A DNA stretch of 64,000 nucleotides from Terriglobales bacterium (lineage in GTDB: Bacteria > Acidobacteriota > Terriglobia > Bryobacterales > Bryobacteraceae), in NCBI GenBank assembly GCA_027485675.1, contig JAIXQP010000019.1, positions 1-64,000 on the forward strand. Direction: 5' to 3'. This document shows positions 18,002-26,946 of this stretch, one piece after another. The translations under genes were made by a program, and so were the position numbers. Under the pieces are notes generated by a model. That model had not been told where the DNA came from. It was given only the letters and a program-made list of their open reading frames with translations, and searched no databases. Within the stretch, counting starts at the first letter, position 1. Every line of letters begins with the position of its first letter.

Positions 18002-18892
18002 ATGAAACAGCCACATTTCGTTGTCGTAATCGCCCACTCCGTCCACGGCCGCCTCCGCCGGGTGCATTTGTCGCACACCGTGCTTTATACGGTCCTGGCC
18101 TTGGCTGTCATCGGCTGCTTCTCCGTCGTGGGTTTCGTCACTTCCTACGCCCGCATGGCCTGGAAAGTGACCAATTACAACAACTTACGGGACGAGGTTT
18201 CGACGCTGCAGAAGCGCTACCAGGACCTCCAGCGCTCTACCGAACAGACGAAAGAACAGTTGGCGACCCTCCAAATGCTGGCCTCGGAAGTCTCGATGGC
18301 CTATGGCATCAAGGAGCGGATGGACGGTCCGCAGTCGATTGCGTCCGAGGGCAAGCTGATGCCCACCTTCCAGGAATCGATTGAGCAGTTCGACCTACTC
18401 CGTACCACTCGCCTATTTAACCCGGCCACCCGCCGGATCAATCAGATGTGGCAACAGAACGTTGTGCCCAGTATCTGGCCGACTAACGGGCGTCTACTGA
18501 GCTCCTTTGGTTCCCGGTCCGATCCCTTCACCGGCGGTTCCGCCTTCCACTCGGGCGTCGACATCTCCTGCGCCACCGGCACCCCGATTAAAGTGGCGGC
18601 CGACGGCATCGTGAAGTCGGCGCAGTGGAGTGGAGCCTACGGTAAGCTCATCGTCATTTCGCACGGCGGGGGCCTTGAAACCTACTACGCCCACCTCTCG
18701 TCGTTTGAAGTGATCCCTGGCCAGGAAGTCCGCCGGGGGCAGATGATCGCCCGCAGCGGCGGTACCGGCCGGGCCACCTCGCCGCACCTCCACTATGAGG
18801 TCCGCCAGGGCGGCGCTCCGGTGAACCCGTACAAGTATCTGGCCAAGTCGCTGGTGCTGAGCCCCACCGTGCAAAAGGACCTGCCTTTCTAA
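18002..18892 (+). CDS. Membrane-anchored M23 (LytM-type) peptidase
   Basis: A 296-residue cell-wall hydrolase-type protein. It has a short cytoplasmic N-terminus, one transmembrane segment (about 27-48), a coiled coil (about 57-95) and a C-terminal LytM domain. Zinc ligands are visible as His183 and Asp187 in HSGVD and His264 in PHLHYE, with the catalytic-type His231 in YYAHL. It should cleave peptidoglycan cross-links in the periplasm, or act as an amidase activator if inactive; all key residues are present, so activity is likely. The layout resembles peptidases that act in envelope growth or division. Confidence 0.92.
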   Translation: MKQPHFVVVIAHSVHGRLRRVHLSHTVLYTVLALAVIGCFSVVGFVTSYARMAWKVTNYNNLRDEVSTLQKRYQDLQRSTEQTKEQLATLQMLASEVSMAYGIKERMDGPQSIASEGKLMPTFQESIEQFDLLRTTRLFNPATRRINQMWQQNVVPSIWPTNGRLLSSFGSRSDPFTGGSAFHSGVDISCATGTPIKVAADGIVKSAQWSGAYGKLIVISHGGGLETYYAHLSSFEVIPGQEVRRGQMIARSGGTGRATSPHLHYEVRQGGAPVNPYKYLAKSLVLSPTVQKDLPF

Positions 18893-18928
18893 TAGAATCA
18901 TCGAGGGTTGTAGAAGGGCCCTTTGACG

Positions 18929-19954
18929 ATGAATTCGAACCATCTGCGATTATTCGCCGCCTCCGGCGCGGCACTCCTGCTCGTTGCCGCCGCCTATCGC
19001 ACGCAGACGCCGCGCGTGATGTCTGACACCGCGACTGCGTTCCTCGCCTCTTTGTCCGCCGAACAGCGCAGCAAAGCGGTCTTTGCGTTTGAGGATGACG
19101 AGCGCCTCAACTGGCACTTCATCCCGAAAGTCCGCAAGGGCCTGCCCCTCAAGCAGATGGGCCATGAACAGCGCGCTCTGGCGCATGCTCTGCTCAGCGC
19201 CGGCCTCTCCCAACAGGGATACATCAAGGCCACCAGCATCATGAGTCTCGAAGATATCCTCCGGCAGTTGGAAAAGGATACGACCGGCCGCCGCGATCCC
19301 GAACAGTACTTCTTCTCGATCTTCGGCACCCCGTCCGAGAGCGGAACCTGGGCCTATCGTGTCGAAGGTCACCATCTCGCCCTGAACTGGACGATCGTCA
19401 AGAACCGCGTCGCCTCGAGCCCCATGTTCTTCGGCACCAATCCGGCCGAAATCAAGGAAGGACCGCGGAAAGGTCTCCGAGTCCTGGGCCGCGAAGAGGA
19501 TCTGGGCCGGGCGTTGCGCGTAGCCTTGACGCCGGAGCAGTTAAAGACGGCGGTCGTCTCCGAGACGGCCTACAAAGACATCTTCACCATGGCGGACCGC
19601 AAGGCCGCTCTGAAGGGTCAGCCGAACGGTCTCTCCGCCGCCAAGATGACGCCCAAGCAGCGGGAGCTGCTGGCGGCGCTGCTCGATGAATACGCCTCCA
19701 ACGTGCCCGAACAAGCCGCTGCTACGCGTACCGCGCAGATCAAAGCGGCCGGCAACAATCTGTTCTTTGCCTGGGCCGGTACGGCCGGTCAGGGCGAAGG
19801 GCACTACTACCGCGTCCAGGGCCCCACGTTCCTGGTCGAGTACGACAACACGCAGAACAACAACAACCACGTCCACTCGGTCTGGCGCGATCTGGCCGGC
19901 GACTTTGGTTACGATTTGCTCGGCGCCCACGTGCAGGCAAGCCATAGCAAATAA
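18929..19954 (+). CDS. DUF3500 family secreted protein
   Basis: A 341-residue protein of the DUF3500 family, common in Acidobacteriota and Planctomycetes and of unknown function. The N-terminus after ATG 18929 is a signal peptide (about 1-22). Family features visible: FLASLSAEQR, the duplicated NGLSAAKMTPKQRELL segment, GHHLALNWT and FLVEYDNTQNNNNHVHSVWRD with several histidines near the C-terminus. A TTG at 18923 could add two residues; GAAGGG fits the ATG better. It follows the M23 gene by 36 bases and precedes the PL22-like gene by 19. Confidence 0.88.
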   Translation: MNSNHLRLFAASGAALLLVAAAYRTQTPRVMSDTATAFLASLSAEQRSKAVFAFEDDERLNWHFIPKVRKGLPLKQMGHEQRALAHALLSAGLSQQGYIKATSIMSLEDILRQLEKDTTGRRDPEQYFFSIFGTPSESGTWAYRVEGHHLALNWTIVKNRVASSPMFFGTNPAEIKEGPRKGLRVLGREEDLGRALRVALTPEQLKTAVVSETAYKDIFTMADRKAALKGQPNGLSAAKMTPKQRELLAALLDEYASNVPEQAAATRTAQIKAAGNNLFFAWAGTAGQGEGHYYRVQGPTFLVEYDNTQNNNNHVHSVWRDLAGDFGYDLLGAHVQASHSK

Positions 19955-19973
19955 GCCACGCTAAACTGAAAGT

Positions 19974-21056
19974 ATGATCCCACGCCGCGCGTTCCTCGCC
20001 CTGATGAGCGCGCGGCCCATCCTGTCCGCCACCGGTAAGGGCCAGGAGACCGAGGGCGACCGGCAGCGCTTCCTCGATCCGACCACCGAGTTCGAGGTCG
20101 TCCGCCTCACGAGTCCCAACCACGAAAGCATCCTGCCTTCGAACACCGGCCGTACCGTCTCCAAGCGGGCCGATTTCCTGATCTGCGCTTCCGACCGCGG
20201 GCAAGGGATGCAAGCCTACCGGATCGACATCAAGACCGGAAAGACGCGGCAGTTGACCGAGTTAACCGCGCTTGAACCGGAGACGATGACCCTGGCCGGT
20301 AATGACCGCTGGCTCTACGCCATCGATGGCCGCCGTCTGTTGCAGATCAATCTCGGCAGCTTGCGGGAACGCCCGTTGGCGGAGTTGACCGAAAGCGCGC
20401 GCAAGCTCAGCCTCTCCGAGGATGGTTTCAATGCCGTCTACGCCGAAAAGGACGGCGGCAAGACGCGGCTCCGCTTCCTGCCCACCGGGAAGCCGGTCCC
20501 GCAGACCGTCACCGAGTTCGACGGGACGCTGACCGAGGTCGGCGTTCGCCCCAAGCGCGCCGGACTCTTCTACGTTCGGGACGGCGCTCTGTGGCTTGCC
20601 AGTTTCGACGGCCGGGAGAACCGCGAGTTGAAAACGCCGCCGGGACAGGTGCTCGAGGCCCAATGGTCGCCCGATGGCCGGGCGATTCTCTACCTCCACA
20701 AACCGGAAGGCGAAGGCAAGCTCAACGAGATGCGCGAGATCGCCCCCGATACGAACACGGACGTCCTGCTGTCGAAAACCAGCCAGTTCGTCCGCTTCGC
20801 CCCCAACGGGGACGCTTCCGTCTTCCTCGGCGCCAGCGGCAGCAAAGCCCAGCCCACCCTCCTGCTCCTGCTCCGCACGGTCCGGCGCGAACTCACCATC
20901 TGCGAACACAAGTGTTCCGATGCCCGCCTCGCCAATCCCACGTTCTCGCCCAACTCCCAGCGCATCTTCTTCCAGACGGACCGCCACGGCAAGATGGTGA
21001 TCTATTCGATGGCGGTGGACCGCCTCGTCGATCCTACTGAGGAGCCGGCGCAGTAA
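19974..21056 (+). CDS. Oligogalacturonate-lyase-like (PL22) beta-propeller protein, exported
   Basis: A 360-residue protein with an RRAFLAL twin-arginine-like N-terminus. The body begins DPTTEFEVVRLTSPN and contains SDRGQGMQAYRIDIKTG, the pattern of oligogalacturonide lyases (PL22), with later WD40/TolB-like blades (WSPDGRAILYLH, FSPNSQRIFFQTDRHG). It would degrade short pectin fragments, or be a non-catalytic relative. The catalytic residues of PL22 could not be verified by eye. TAAACT lies 6 nt before the ATG. The 3' end overlaps the convergent redoxin gene by 23 bases. Confidence 0.72.
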   Translation: MIPRRAFLALMSARPILSATGKGQETEGDRQRFLDPTTEFEVVRLTSPNHESILPSNTGRTVSKRADFLICASDRGQGMQAYRIDIKTGKTRQLTELTALEPETMTLAGNDRWLYAIDGRRLLQINLGSLRERPLAELTESARKLSLSEDGFNAVYAEKDGGKTRLRFLPTGKPVPQTVTEFDGTLTEVGVRPKRAGLFYVRDGALWLASFDGRENRELKTPPGQVLEAQWSPDGRAILYLHKPEGEGKLNEMREIAPDTNTDVLLSKTSQFVRFAPNGDASVFLGASGSKAQPTLLLLLRTVRRELTICEHKCSDARLANPTFSPNSQRIFFQTDRHGKMVIYSMAVDRLVDPTEEPAQ

Positions 21057-21573
21057 GCAGCTCCTTGGCCGAAGCGCGGCCGCCGTGGGAGTCGCTGATC
21101 TTGGCAAAAGTGATTTTGCCCGAACGGTTGAGCAGGAACGCCGCCGGGTAAGCCGTCTCGTTCTTGGCGTCCCAGCGCAGACCGTACTGATTGGTGAAGG
21201 TGTAGTCCGGATCGAGCACCATCGTGAAGTGGGCGGGCAGCTTCTTATCGGTGGCGAACTCGGCGGCCCGCTTGTTCAACTCCGCCGCGGGGCCGGGATA
21301 GACGAGCAGCACCCGCAATCCGGCCTTCGAAAATCCGTCGGCGTTTTGCACCAGGTCCTGAACCTGGCGGTTGCAGAGCGGACATTGGTAGCCGGGAAAG
21401 CCGCGCAGCACAATCAGGGCGACCGGGCCCTCCGCCAGCAGCGAAGCGAGCCGCGTCGGCCGTCCGTCCAGCGCCGTCAGGGTGAAGTCGGGCGCAGCCT
21501 GCCCTACGGCCGGCGGCGAAGCCCAGACACCAGCCGTGGCCAAGAGAAAGAGCAGGGGGAGTAAAGGTTTCAT
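21034..21573 (-). CDS. Secreted peroxiredoxin-like (AhpC/TSA) redoxin
   Basis: A 179-residue thioredoxin-fold protein with a signal peptide (1-18). The domain starts PPAVGQAAPDFTL and has the redox segment GFPGYQCPLCNRQ with Cys64 and Cys67. A CxxC at this site is closer to the redoxin/thiol-disulfide branch than to classical peroxiredoxins with TxxC. A periplasmic thiol oxidoreductase or peroxidase role is likely. It stands alone, convergent with the PL22-like gene. Confidence 0.83.
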   Translation of the reverse strand: MKPLLPLLFLLATAGVWASPPAVGQAAPDFTLTALDGRPTRLASLLAEGPVALIVLRGFPGYQCPLCNRQVQDLVQNADGFSKAGLRVLLVYPGPAAELNKRAAEFATDKKLPAHFTMVLDPDYTFTNQYGLRWDAKNETAYPAAFLLNRSGKITFAKISDSHGGRASAKELLTAPAPQ

Positions 21574-21726
21574 GGCAGGAGTTCGCCCCCAGCGGGCGAT
21601 CCGTTACGGTGGGGCTTGTGCTCGTCCAGAATTTGTTCAAAAATCATGACGACGGGACGAAATGACTTAAGGGCGCATTGTTTTGTGTAGCCAACTGAGC
21701 GTCGTTCGTGTCCGAAGGAGCCTTGT
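21574..21726. other. Intergenic region between redoxin and HPt genes
   Basis: These 153 bases carry the divergent upstream regions of the redoxin and HPt genes. AAGGAG (21715-21720) six bases before GTG 21727 is the ribosome binding site that fixes the HPt start. No convincing -35/-10 pair or conserved RNA structure was recognised. Confidence 0.5.
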
Positions 21727-22086
21727 GTGCAATTCACATCTCAAATTGCCCGCTTGAATAGTGCCGTAGCGCTGGATCGGCTTGGCGGCGATGAGGAACT
21801 GCTCCGGGAGGTCGCCCAGCTGTTCCTCGAAGAGTATCCCGCCTTGTTGTCGCAAGTGCGTGCCGCGGTGGCGGCGAACGATGCGGGTGCGCTCCAGCGT
21901 GCCGCTCATAGCTTGAAGGGATCGGTCTCCAACTTCGGCGCCGACGCCGCCTATCAAGCAGCGTTCACCCTCGAAATGATCGGGCGAAATCAGGAGATGA
22001 GTCAGGCCGGCAGCGGCCTGGTCGCGCTCGAAGACGCCCTTTCCTACATCCATCCGGCGCTCGTCGAATTAGCGGCCCAAGAATAA
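21727..22086 (+). CDS. Stand-alone HPt (histidine phosphotransfer) protein
   Basis: A 119-residue all-helical HPt domain. The phosphoacceptor is His61 in RAAHSLKGSVSNFGA, the typical HPt motif, preceded by helix ELLREVAQLFLEEYP. It would relay phosphate between a hybrid sensor kinase and a response regulator in the cytoplasm. No kinase or receiver is next to it, so its partners are elsewhere. The start is GTG with a good AAGGAG site. Confidence 0.88.
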   Translation: MQFTSQIARLNSAVALDRLGGDEELLREVAQLFLEEYPALLSQVRAAVAANDAGALQRAAHSLKGSVSNFGADAAYQAAFTLEMIGRNQEMSQAGSGLVALEDALSYIHPALVELAAQE

Positions 22087-22112
22087 TAAATGCGTGGGCG
22101 AAACCGCCCGTT

Positions 22113-22121
22113 TGCTATAGT
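22113..22121 (+). promoter_or_regulatory. Extended -10-like TGCTATAGT before mqnD
   Basis: TATAGT at 22116-22121 is preceded by TGC, as in an extended -10 element, and ends 11 nt before the mqnD ATG. There is no Shine-Dalgarno sequence between it and the ATG. Initiation seven bases downstream would give a leader of about five nucleotides. Confidence 0.5.
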
Positions 22122-22132
22122 GAAAGTTCCCT

Positions 22133-22969
22133 ATGGCGGTTACGGACGTTGTTTGCGCGCACAGCCCGGACTCAGATGATGCTTACATGTTCTATGGCTT
22201 GGCAACGAAGAAAATTCGTTCCAAATTCGTGAATTTTAAGCATGTTTTGGATGACATTCAGACGCTGAATCGCAAAGCCCTGGTGGGTGAGTATGAGCTG
22301 ACAGCCATCTCCTACCACGCCTACCCCTACGTCGCCGACAAATACTTTGTGATGGCCTCCGGTTCCAGCGTCGGCGACGGCTATGGTCCGATGATCGTTT
22401 CGAACCACCCGATGGCGGCCACCGATCTCAAGGGTAAGCGCATCGCGATTCCCGGCAAGATGACGACGGCGTTTCTTACCCTCAGCATCTTCCAGCCGGA
22501 CTTCATTCCGGTCGAAGTCCCTTTCGATAAAATTCTCGATGCCGTGAAGGACGGAGCCGCCGACGCGGGTCTCGTGATCCACGAGGCGCAGCTCACCTAC
22601 GCCCGCGGCGGGTTCCATCAGATCATCGACCTCGGCAAGTGGTGGAAGAAAACCTACAACATGCCGTTGCCGCTCGGCTGTAACGTGTTGCGCCGCGATC
22701 TTGCTCCCGAAGTCCGGACGGAAAGCTGCCGTCTCATGCGGGAGAGCATCCAGTATGCGCTCGATAATCACGAGGAAGCGCTGGCCTACGCCATGCAGTT
22801 CGCTCGCGATATGGAAGCTGATTTGGCCACCAAGTTCGTCGGCATGTACGTCAACCACTACACCGTCGACGCCGGCGACATCATCCCCAAAGCCGCGCAG
22901 CAGCTGCTCGATATGGGCCACGACATCGGGTTGATCCCGAACCGCGTCCAGCTCGAATTTATCCGGTAG
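22133..22969 (+). CDS. mqnD: 1,4-dihydroxy-6-naphthoate synthase MqnD
   Basis: A 278-residue MqnD, which cleaves cyclic dehypoxanthinyl futalosine to 1,4-dihydroxy-6-naphthoate in the futalosine route to menaquinone. Family features: an N-terminal SPDSDDAYMFYGL, the TAISYHAYPY segment, IAIPGKMTT, and VIHEAQLTY, which holds the histidine thought to be catalytic. It has a periplasmic-binding-protein-like fold but no signal peptide, as expected. No other mqn gene is in the window. The lineage therefore probably uses menaquinone as its respiratory quinone. Confidence 0.92.
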   Translation: MAVTDVVCAHSPDSDDAYMFYGLATKKIRSKFVNFKHVLDDIQTLNRKALVGEYELTAISYHAYPYVADKYFVMASGSSVGDGYGPMIVSNHPMAATDLKGKRIAIPGKMTTAFLTLSIFQPDFIPVEVPFDKILDAVKDGAADAGLVIHEAQLTYARGGFHQIIDLGKWWKKTYNMPLPLGCNVLRRDLAPEVRTESCRLMRESIQYALDNHEEALAYAMQFARDMEADLATKFVGMYVNHYTVDAGDIIPKAAQQLLDMGHDIGLIPNRVQLEFIR

Positions 22970-23000
22970 ACTTTTGGGCCGCGCGAGCCGTCCTACGGGT

Positions 23001-24287
23001 ATGCGCTTTGCGACCTTAGCCTTGCTGTGCCCGGCCCTGTTGCTGGCACAAGCCTCGACGCCCGCCTCGACACCAAAGGAACGCCAGAACTACGTCAAGT
23101 CCCTCTCCAAGGAAGGGCAGGCCGGCATCCCCAAGCTGCTCCCCTACGCCCAGGACCCGGACATCGACGTTCGGCGCGAGGTCATCCGCACCATGGTGAC
23201 GATTGGCGGCCCCGCCTCGCTCGAGCCGCTCACGCAAGCCCTGGCCGATGCGGATGAAGAGATTCTGATCCGCGCCACCGACGGGCTCGTCAACTTCTAC
23301 CTGCCCGGCTATTGGGAACGGGGGCTCAGCGGCTCCATGAAGCGCGCGGGCTCCAGGCTCATGAGCCGTTGGACCGATACGAACGATCAGGTGGTGCCGC
23401 CGCATGTCGAGCCGCGGGCCGAGATCGTCGCCGCCCTCGGCAAGGTCGTCAGCGGCAATGGCCCGCTGCCCGCCCGGGCCAATGCGGCCCGCGCCGTCGG
23501 CGTGCTGCGGGGGCGGGCCGCGATCGACGACCTGGTCGCCGGCCTGGCTTCGAAGGACAGTAAGCTGCTCTACGAGGCGCTGGTGGCCTTTGAAAAGATC
23601 CGCGACCGCGCCGCCGCCCCTAAGATTCACTACCTCCTGCGCGACCTCGATGAAAAGGTGCAGTTGGCGGCCTTCGAAACGGTGGGGATCCTCAAGAACC
23701 CCGAATCGGTGACCCCCCTGCGCGAAGCCTATGAGCGCGCCCGGAACGACAAGGTCCGCCGCGCCGCCCTCAGCGCCCTGGCGCAGATCCCAGCCGAGGC
23801 GTCCCGCCCGTTGTTCACGGCGCAGTTGGACTCCGCCGACGAATCGCTCCGCGCGGGCGCGGCCGAAGGTCTGGCCCGGTTGGGCCGGGCCGAAGACGGG
23901 CCACTCCTCCACACCAAGTTCGAAGCCGAGACCAAGATGCGGGCCCGCCTGGCGCAAGCCTTCGGCGCCGCTCTGCTGGGCGAAGCCGCCATGGGCGAGT
24001 TCGACCCCCTGCGCTATCTCGTCAACACGCTGAATCAGAAGGCCTGGAAGGGCATTGCCGAAGCCTATCTCATCGAACTGGCCCGGAACGAACCCATTCG
24101 TGCGGCCATTGCGCCCGTGCTGCCCACGGCCACCAAGCAGGAGAAGATCAGCCTTTCGGCTATTCTGGGCCGCAGCGGCGCCGCGGCCGGCGCGCCGATG
24201 CTCGAGACGCTATCGAAGGATCCGGACCCCGAAGTAGCAAGCGAGGCCTTGCGCGCCATTCGGACGCTGCGCGCGGTAAATCCCTAA
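23001..24287 (+). CDS. Secreted HEAT-repeat protein
   Basis: A 428-residue protein of HEAT/PBS-lyase-like helical repeats after a signal peptide (MRFATLALLCPALLLAQA). Repeats such as DIDVRREVIRTMVTIGGPASLEPL, KLLYEALVAFEKIRDRAA and SLRAGAAEGLARLG are visible at 30-40 residue spacing. Such arrays are protein-binding scaffolds; no enzyme motif is present. ATG 23001 was preferred over GTG/TTG starts upstream because it begins the signal peptide. It is 31 bases downstream of mqnD and may share its transcript, which ends at a strong terminator. Confidence 0.82.
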   Translation: MRFATLALLCPALLLAQASTPASTPKERQNYVKSLSKEGQAGIPKLLPYAQDPDIDVRREVIRTMVTIGGPASLEPLTQALADADEEILIRATDGLVNFYLPGYWERGLSGSMKRAGSRLMSRWTDTNDQVVPPHVEPRAEIVAALGKVVSGNGPLPARANAARAVGVLRGRAAIDDLVAGLASKDSKLLYEALVAFEKIRDRAAAPKIHYLLRDLDEKVQLAAFETVGILKNPESVTPLREAYERARNDKVRRAALSALAQIPAEASRPLFTAQLDSADESLRAGAAEGLARLGRAEDGPLLHTKFEAETKMRARLAQAFGAALLGEAAMGEFDPLRYLVNTLNQKAWKGIAEAYLIELARNEPIRAAIAPVLPTATKQEKISLSAILGRSGAAAGAPMLETLSKDPDPEVASEALRAIRTLRAVNP

Positions 24288-24297
24288 CCGGCAACGC

Positions 24298-24325
24298 AAA
24301 AAGCCCCGCCGTGGCGGGGCTTTTT
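24298..24325. terminator. Bidirectional rho-independent terminator
   Basis: AAAAAGCCCCGCC-GTG-GCGGGGCTTTTT forms a GC-rich stem with a three-base loop, flanked by A5 and T5. It lies 10 bases after the HEAT gene stop and 26 bases before the 3' end of the convergent small gene, so it can serve both strands. Confidence 0.93.
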
Positions 24326-24351
24326 GTATCTCTGGGGGAAGAGCGAAAAGA

Positions 24352-24561
24352 CTACTTCGCCTTCTTCTGTTTCTGCTGACCAACGCGGACCTTGTTGATC
24401 GACGCTTTCTGATCGTTCCACGCCTTCCAGTCGAAACGGGCGGAGGCGTCTTTCAGAAAGGTGTCGTGGTCCGTGCCCTTCGGGACAACGGCCATGAGGG
24501 TCGCCGTGTTGAGACCATCGGGGCTCGTAATACGGAAGCGCTTAACGTTCGGAATTGCCAT
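24352..24561 (-). CDS. Small basic hypothetical protein
   Basis: A 69-residue protein starting at ATG 24561. GGAG lies five bases upstream, and TATTCT (24571-24576) sits 9 nt before the start. It begins MAIPNVKRFRI, has a central TLMAVVPKGTDHDTFLKDASARF and ends in a lysine/glutamine-rich tail (QQKQKKAK). No domain is recognised; the basic tail could bind nucleic acid. It is flanked by the terminator on its 3' side and by the epimerase gene on its 5' side. It appears to be a real gene because it has its own signals and terminator. Confidence 0.6.
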   Translation of the reverse strand: MAIPNVKRFRITSPDGLNTATLMAVVPKGTDHDTFLKDASARFDWKAWNDQKASINKVRVGQQKQKKAK

Positions 24562-24583
24562 ATCCACTCCAGAATAGCACGCG

Positions 24584-25480
24584 CTAGGCGAAAATGGCGT
24601 CCAGGGCCGGACGAAGTTGCGGATACCGGAAAACGAACCCGGCCGCCTCGGCCGCCGCCGGCTTCACCCGTTGCGAGGCGAACAGGATCTGCGCCATTTC
24701 GCCATAGAGCAGTTTCACCCCGAACTCCGGCGCCGGAAGAAACGCCGGCCGGTGCAGCGCTCCGGCTAGCTGCCGGGTGAACTCCGTGTTGGTCACCGGA
24801 TTCGGCGCTACGCCATTCAGCACCCCCGAAACCTTTTCGTTCTCCACCGCGAACTGAATCATCCGCGCCAGATCGTCCACGTGGATCCAACTCATCCACT
24901 GCTTGCCACTCCCCAGAACCCCGCCCACGCCCCAGCGGAACAGCGGCGCCATCGCCTCCAGCGCGCCGCCATCGGCGCCCAGCACGATGCCAATGCGGAT
25001 CTTCACCACCCGCAGGCCATGCTCCCGCGCCTTGTCGGCCTCCGCCTCCCAATCGGCGCAGACGTCCGGCAGGAAGCCCTTGGCCGGCTTCGCGCTCTCG
25101 GCCAGGACTTCGTCGCCCCGGTTGCCGTAGATCCCCACCGCGGACGCGCAAACCAGCGTCTTTGGCCGGTGCCGCATCTTCCCAATCGCGGAAACCAGAT
25201 TGCGCGTACCGAGGACCCGGGAGTCGCGGATGGCGGTTTTGACGGCGGGCGTCCAGCGCTGCGAGACGGGCTCGCCCGCCAGATGGATCACCGCCTCGGA
25301 CCGGTGCAGCAACTCCCGGCTGGGCTCGGCCACGGCCGGATCCCAGTGCCCGTAGTGAATCAACGGGTTCAGGCACGGGTTCTTCCGCGCCAGCACCACC
25401 AGCGAGTTTTGGTCAGGAGGATAGAGTTGTAAAAGGCGCCGGCCAATAAAGCCCGTCGCACCGGAGATGGTCAGGAACAT
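24584..25480 (-). CDS. TIGR01777-type NAD-dependent epimerase (YfcH/SulA-like)
   Basis: A 298-residue extended SDR. It has TISGATGFIGRRL at the N-terminus, AVIHLAGEPVS, SAVGIYGNRGDE and KIRIGIVLGADGGAL in the family order, with a C-terminal substrate domain of the DUF1731 type (PAPEFGVKLLYGEMAQILFASQ). Enzymatic substrate unknown. Its start lies 10 bases inside the photolyase gene, so the two are translationally coupled. Pairing of this family with photolyases is seen in other bacteria, which suggests but does not prove a shared light- or UV-related role. Confidence 0.9.
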   Translation of the reverse strand: MFLTISGATGFIGRRLLQLYPPDQNSLVVLARKNPCLNPLIHYGHWDPAVAEPSRELLHRSEAVIHLAGEPVSQRWTPAVKTAIRDSRVLGTRNLVSAIGKMRHRPKTLVCASAVGIYGNRGDEVLAESAKPAKGFLPDVCADWEAEADKAREHGLRVVKIRIGIVLGADGGALEAMAPLFRWGVGGVLGSGKQWMSWIHVDDLARMIQFAVENEKVSGVLNGVAPNPVTNTEFTRQLAGALHRPAFLPAPEFGVKLLYGEMAQILFASQRVKPAAAEAAGFVFRYPQLRPALDAIFA

Positions 25481-26898
25481 AAGAGCGAGGGTCCAGGGGC
25501 GACATCCTGCCCAGTTCGCAGCATCTGGGCGATATCGCGAAGATAAGAATCGACGTCAGTCTTGCGTTTCATGCCGTCGAGGGACATAAATCGAATCATG
25601 CCAAACACGCCCCGCTCCTGCCAAGGGCGGTCGTGCAGGCCGAAACACCACAGGATGCCGGTGTAGGTATTCGGGTCGCGGCCATCGAGGGCGTAGATGT
25701 CATGGCACTTGATCATAGTCCGCAGCGCGTCGGCGTGCGTGGCCGACCACTCAATGATCTTCTTTCCCCAGTACATCCGATAGTAGCCGTGAATCTTGCC
25801 GCGCAGCCGCAGCTCCTGCTGGCAGGCGTTCCACAGGGCGTCATGGGTCTGGGCCTGCAGGAACTGCTCTTCGGTGTAGACGGAGTCCCGGCGGTCACCG
25901 GCGTGCTTGGCGAGCGTCTTCAACGCCCAATCCGGCAGGCACTCCAATTGATCGTAGTTCGAGGTGAACCGGGCGAAGTTAAACGCCAGCTCGCGGCGGA
26001 CGATCAACTCTTCGAGGAACTCGGCGGCCATCAGCTTGTGCTCGGCGGCGTAGCCCTCCACGGCCAGCGCCACCTCAAGCGAGCTGATCATGCCGAAGTG
26101 CAGGTACGGCGAAAGCTCGCTCGTGGCGTGATTGGACGGCGAGTTCTTGTCGCGCGCATACCGGCTCAGCCGGTCTACCAGAAACCGCTGCAGCGAGCGT
26201 TCGGCCGCCGCCCGGCCCCCAGCGAAGGCAATCGAAGGCGGGACCGAATGGTCGATGGCGCAGCCGGCCACCAGGGCCGCCACATTCTCCGGCCGCACCT
26301 CCGTGTGCCACTGTGGCCGCGGCCCGCTCCAGCGATGCACCGGCCGCGGCGGCGGCGCCGGGACGAGATGATCCGCCAGCATGCGCTTCACCTTCGGACG
26401 CATGGAATACGCGGCCCACTCCCGCTTCTCGAACCGGTTCATCGGAATAATGCAGCTCGAATCGACCGCATGGTAGGCGAGGCCGAGCTTCCCCGGAACG
26501 GAGGAGTTCTGCCAGGAGGCGATAAAGGTGGGATAGTCGTCGGTCACCACCAACGCCGCTCGCGCCGCCAGTTGATAGACCAGGTCATTCGGGTCCTCCG
26601 GCCGCTGGCGAAGATAGAAGCAGTAGCCGATGCCCAAAGCGTCGAGCGCCTCCTGCGTCTCGGGCACGTTGGCGACGACGAAGGTGTGCACGCGGTCGCT
26701 TGCGTAGGGGTAGGAGTACGTGAGCCCCTCATAGACCAGCACCGGCAGCCCGAGTTCATTCGCCTTCTCCACCGCGTAGAGCAGGGCATGATTCGCCGGC
26801 ACCCGCCGGTTCATCTGGCACCAGTAGAGGACGTACTCGGCGCCGGTGGTGCGCACGGGAGCGTCGTTCAGCGGGCGGACGCGGTGTTCGAGAATCAC
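25471..26898 (-). CDS. phr: Class II deoxyribodipyrimidine photolyase
   Basis: A 475-residue class II CPD photolyase that uses light and reduced FAD to split cyclobutane pyrimidine dimers. Class II signatures are clear: YWCQMNRRVPANHALLYA near the N-terminus, FLEELIVRRELAFNF, KIHGYYRMYWGKKIIEW and DGRDPNTYTGILWCFG followed by HDRPWQERGVFG. Length is normal. The start is GTG 26898 with AAAGG almost adjacent. It leads a two-gene unit with the TIGR01777 epimerase and is divergent from the radical SAM gene. A second, unrelated photolyase-like cluster lies at 38.5-39.7 kb. Confidence 0.94.
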   Translation of the reverse strand: MILEHRVRPLNDAPVRTTGAEYVLYWCQMNRRVPANHALLYAVEKANELGLPVLVYEGLTYSYPYASDRVHTFVVANVPETQEALDALGIGYCFYLRQRPEDPNDLVYQLAARAALVVTDDYPTFIASWQNSSVPGKLGLAYHAVDSSCIIPMNRFEKREWAAYSMRPKVKRMLADHLVPAPPPRPVHRWSGPRPQWHTEVRPENVAALVAGCAIDHSVPPSIAFAGGRAAAERSLQRFLVDRLSRYARDKNSPSNHATSELSPYLHFGMISSLEVALAVEGYAAEHKLMAAEFLEELIVRRELAFNFARFTSNYDQLECLPDWALKTLAKHAGDRRDSVYTEEQFLQAQTHDALWNACQQELRLRGKIHGYYRMYWGKKIIEWSATHADALRTMIKCHDIYALDGRDPNTYTGILWCFGLHDRPWQERGVFGMIRFMSLDGMKRKTDVDSYLRDIAQMLRTGQDVAPGPSLLCS

Positions 26899-26946
26899 CC
26901 TTTAGTGATGCAGAAGCGCCCGCTTCCGCTGCAATAATGGAAGAGG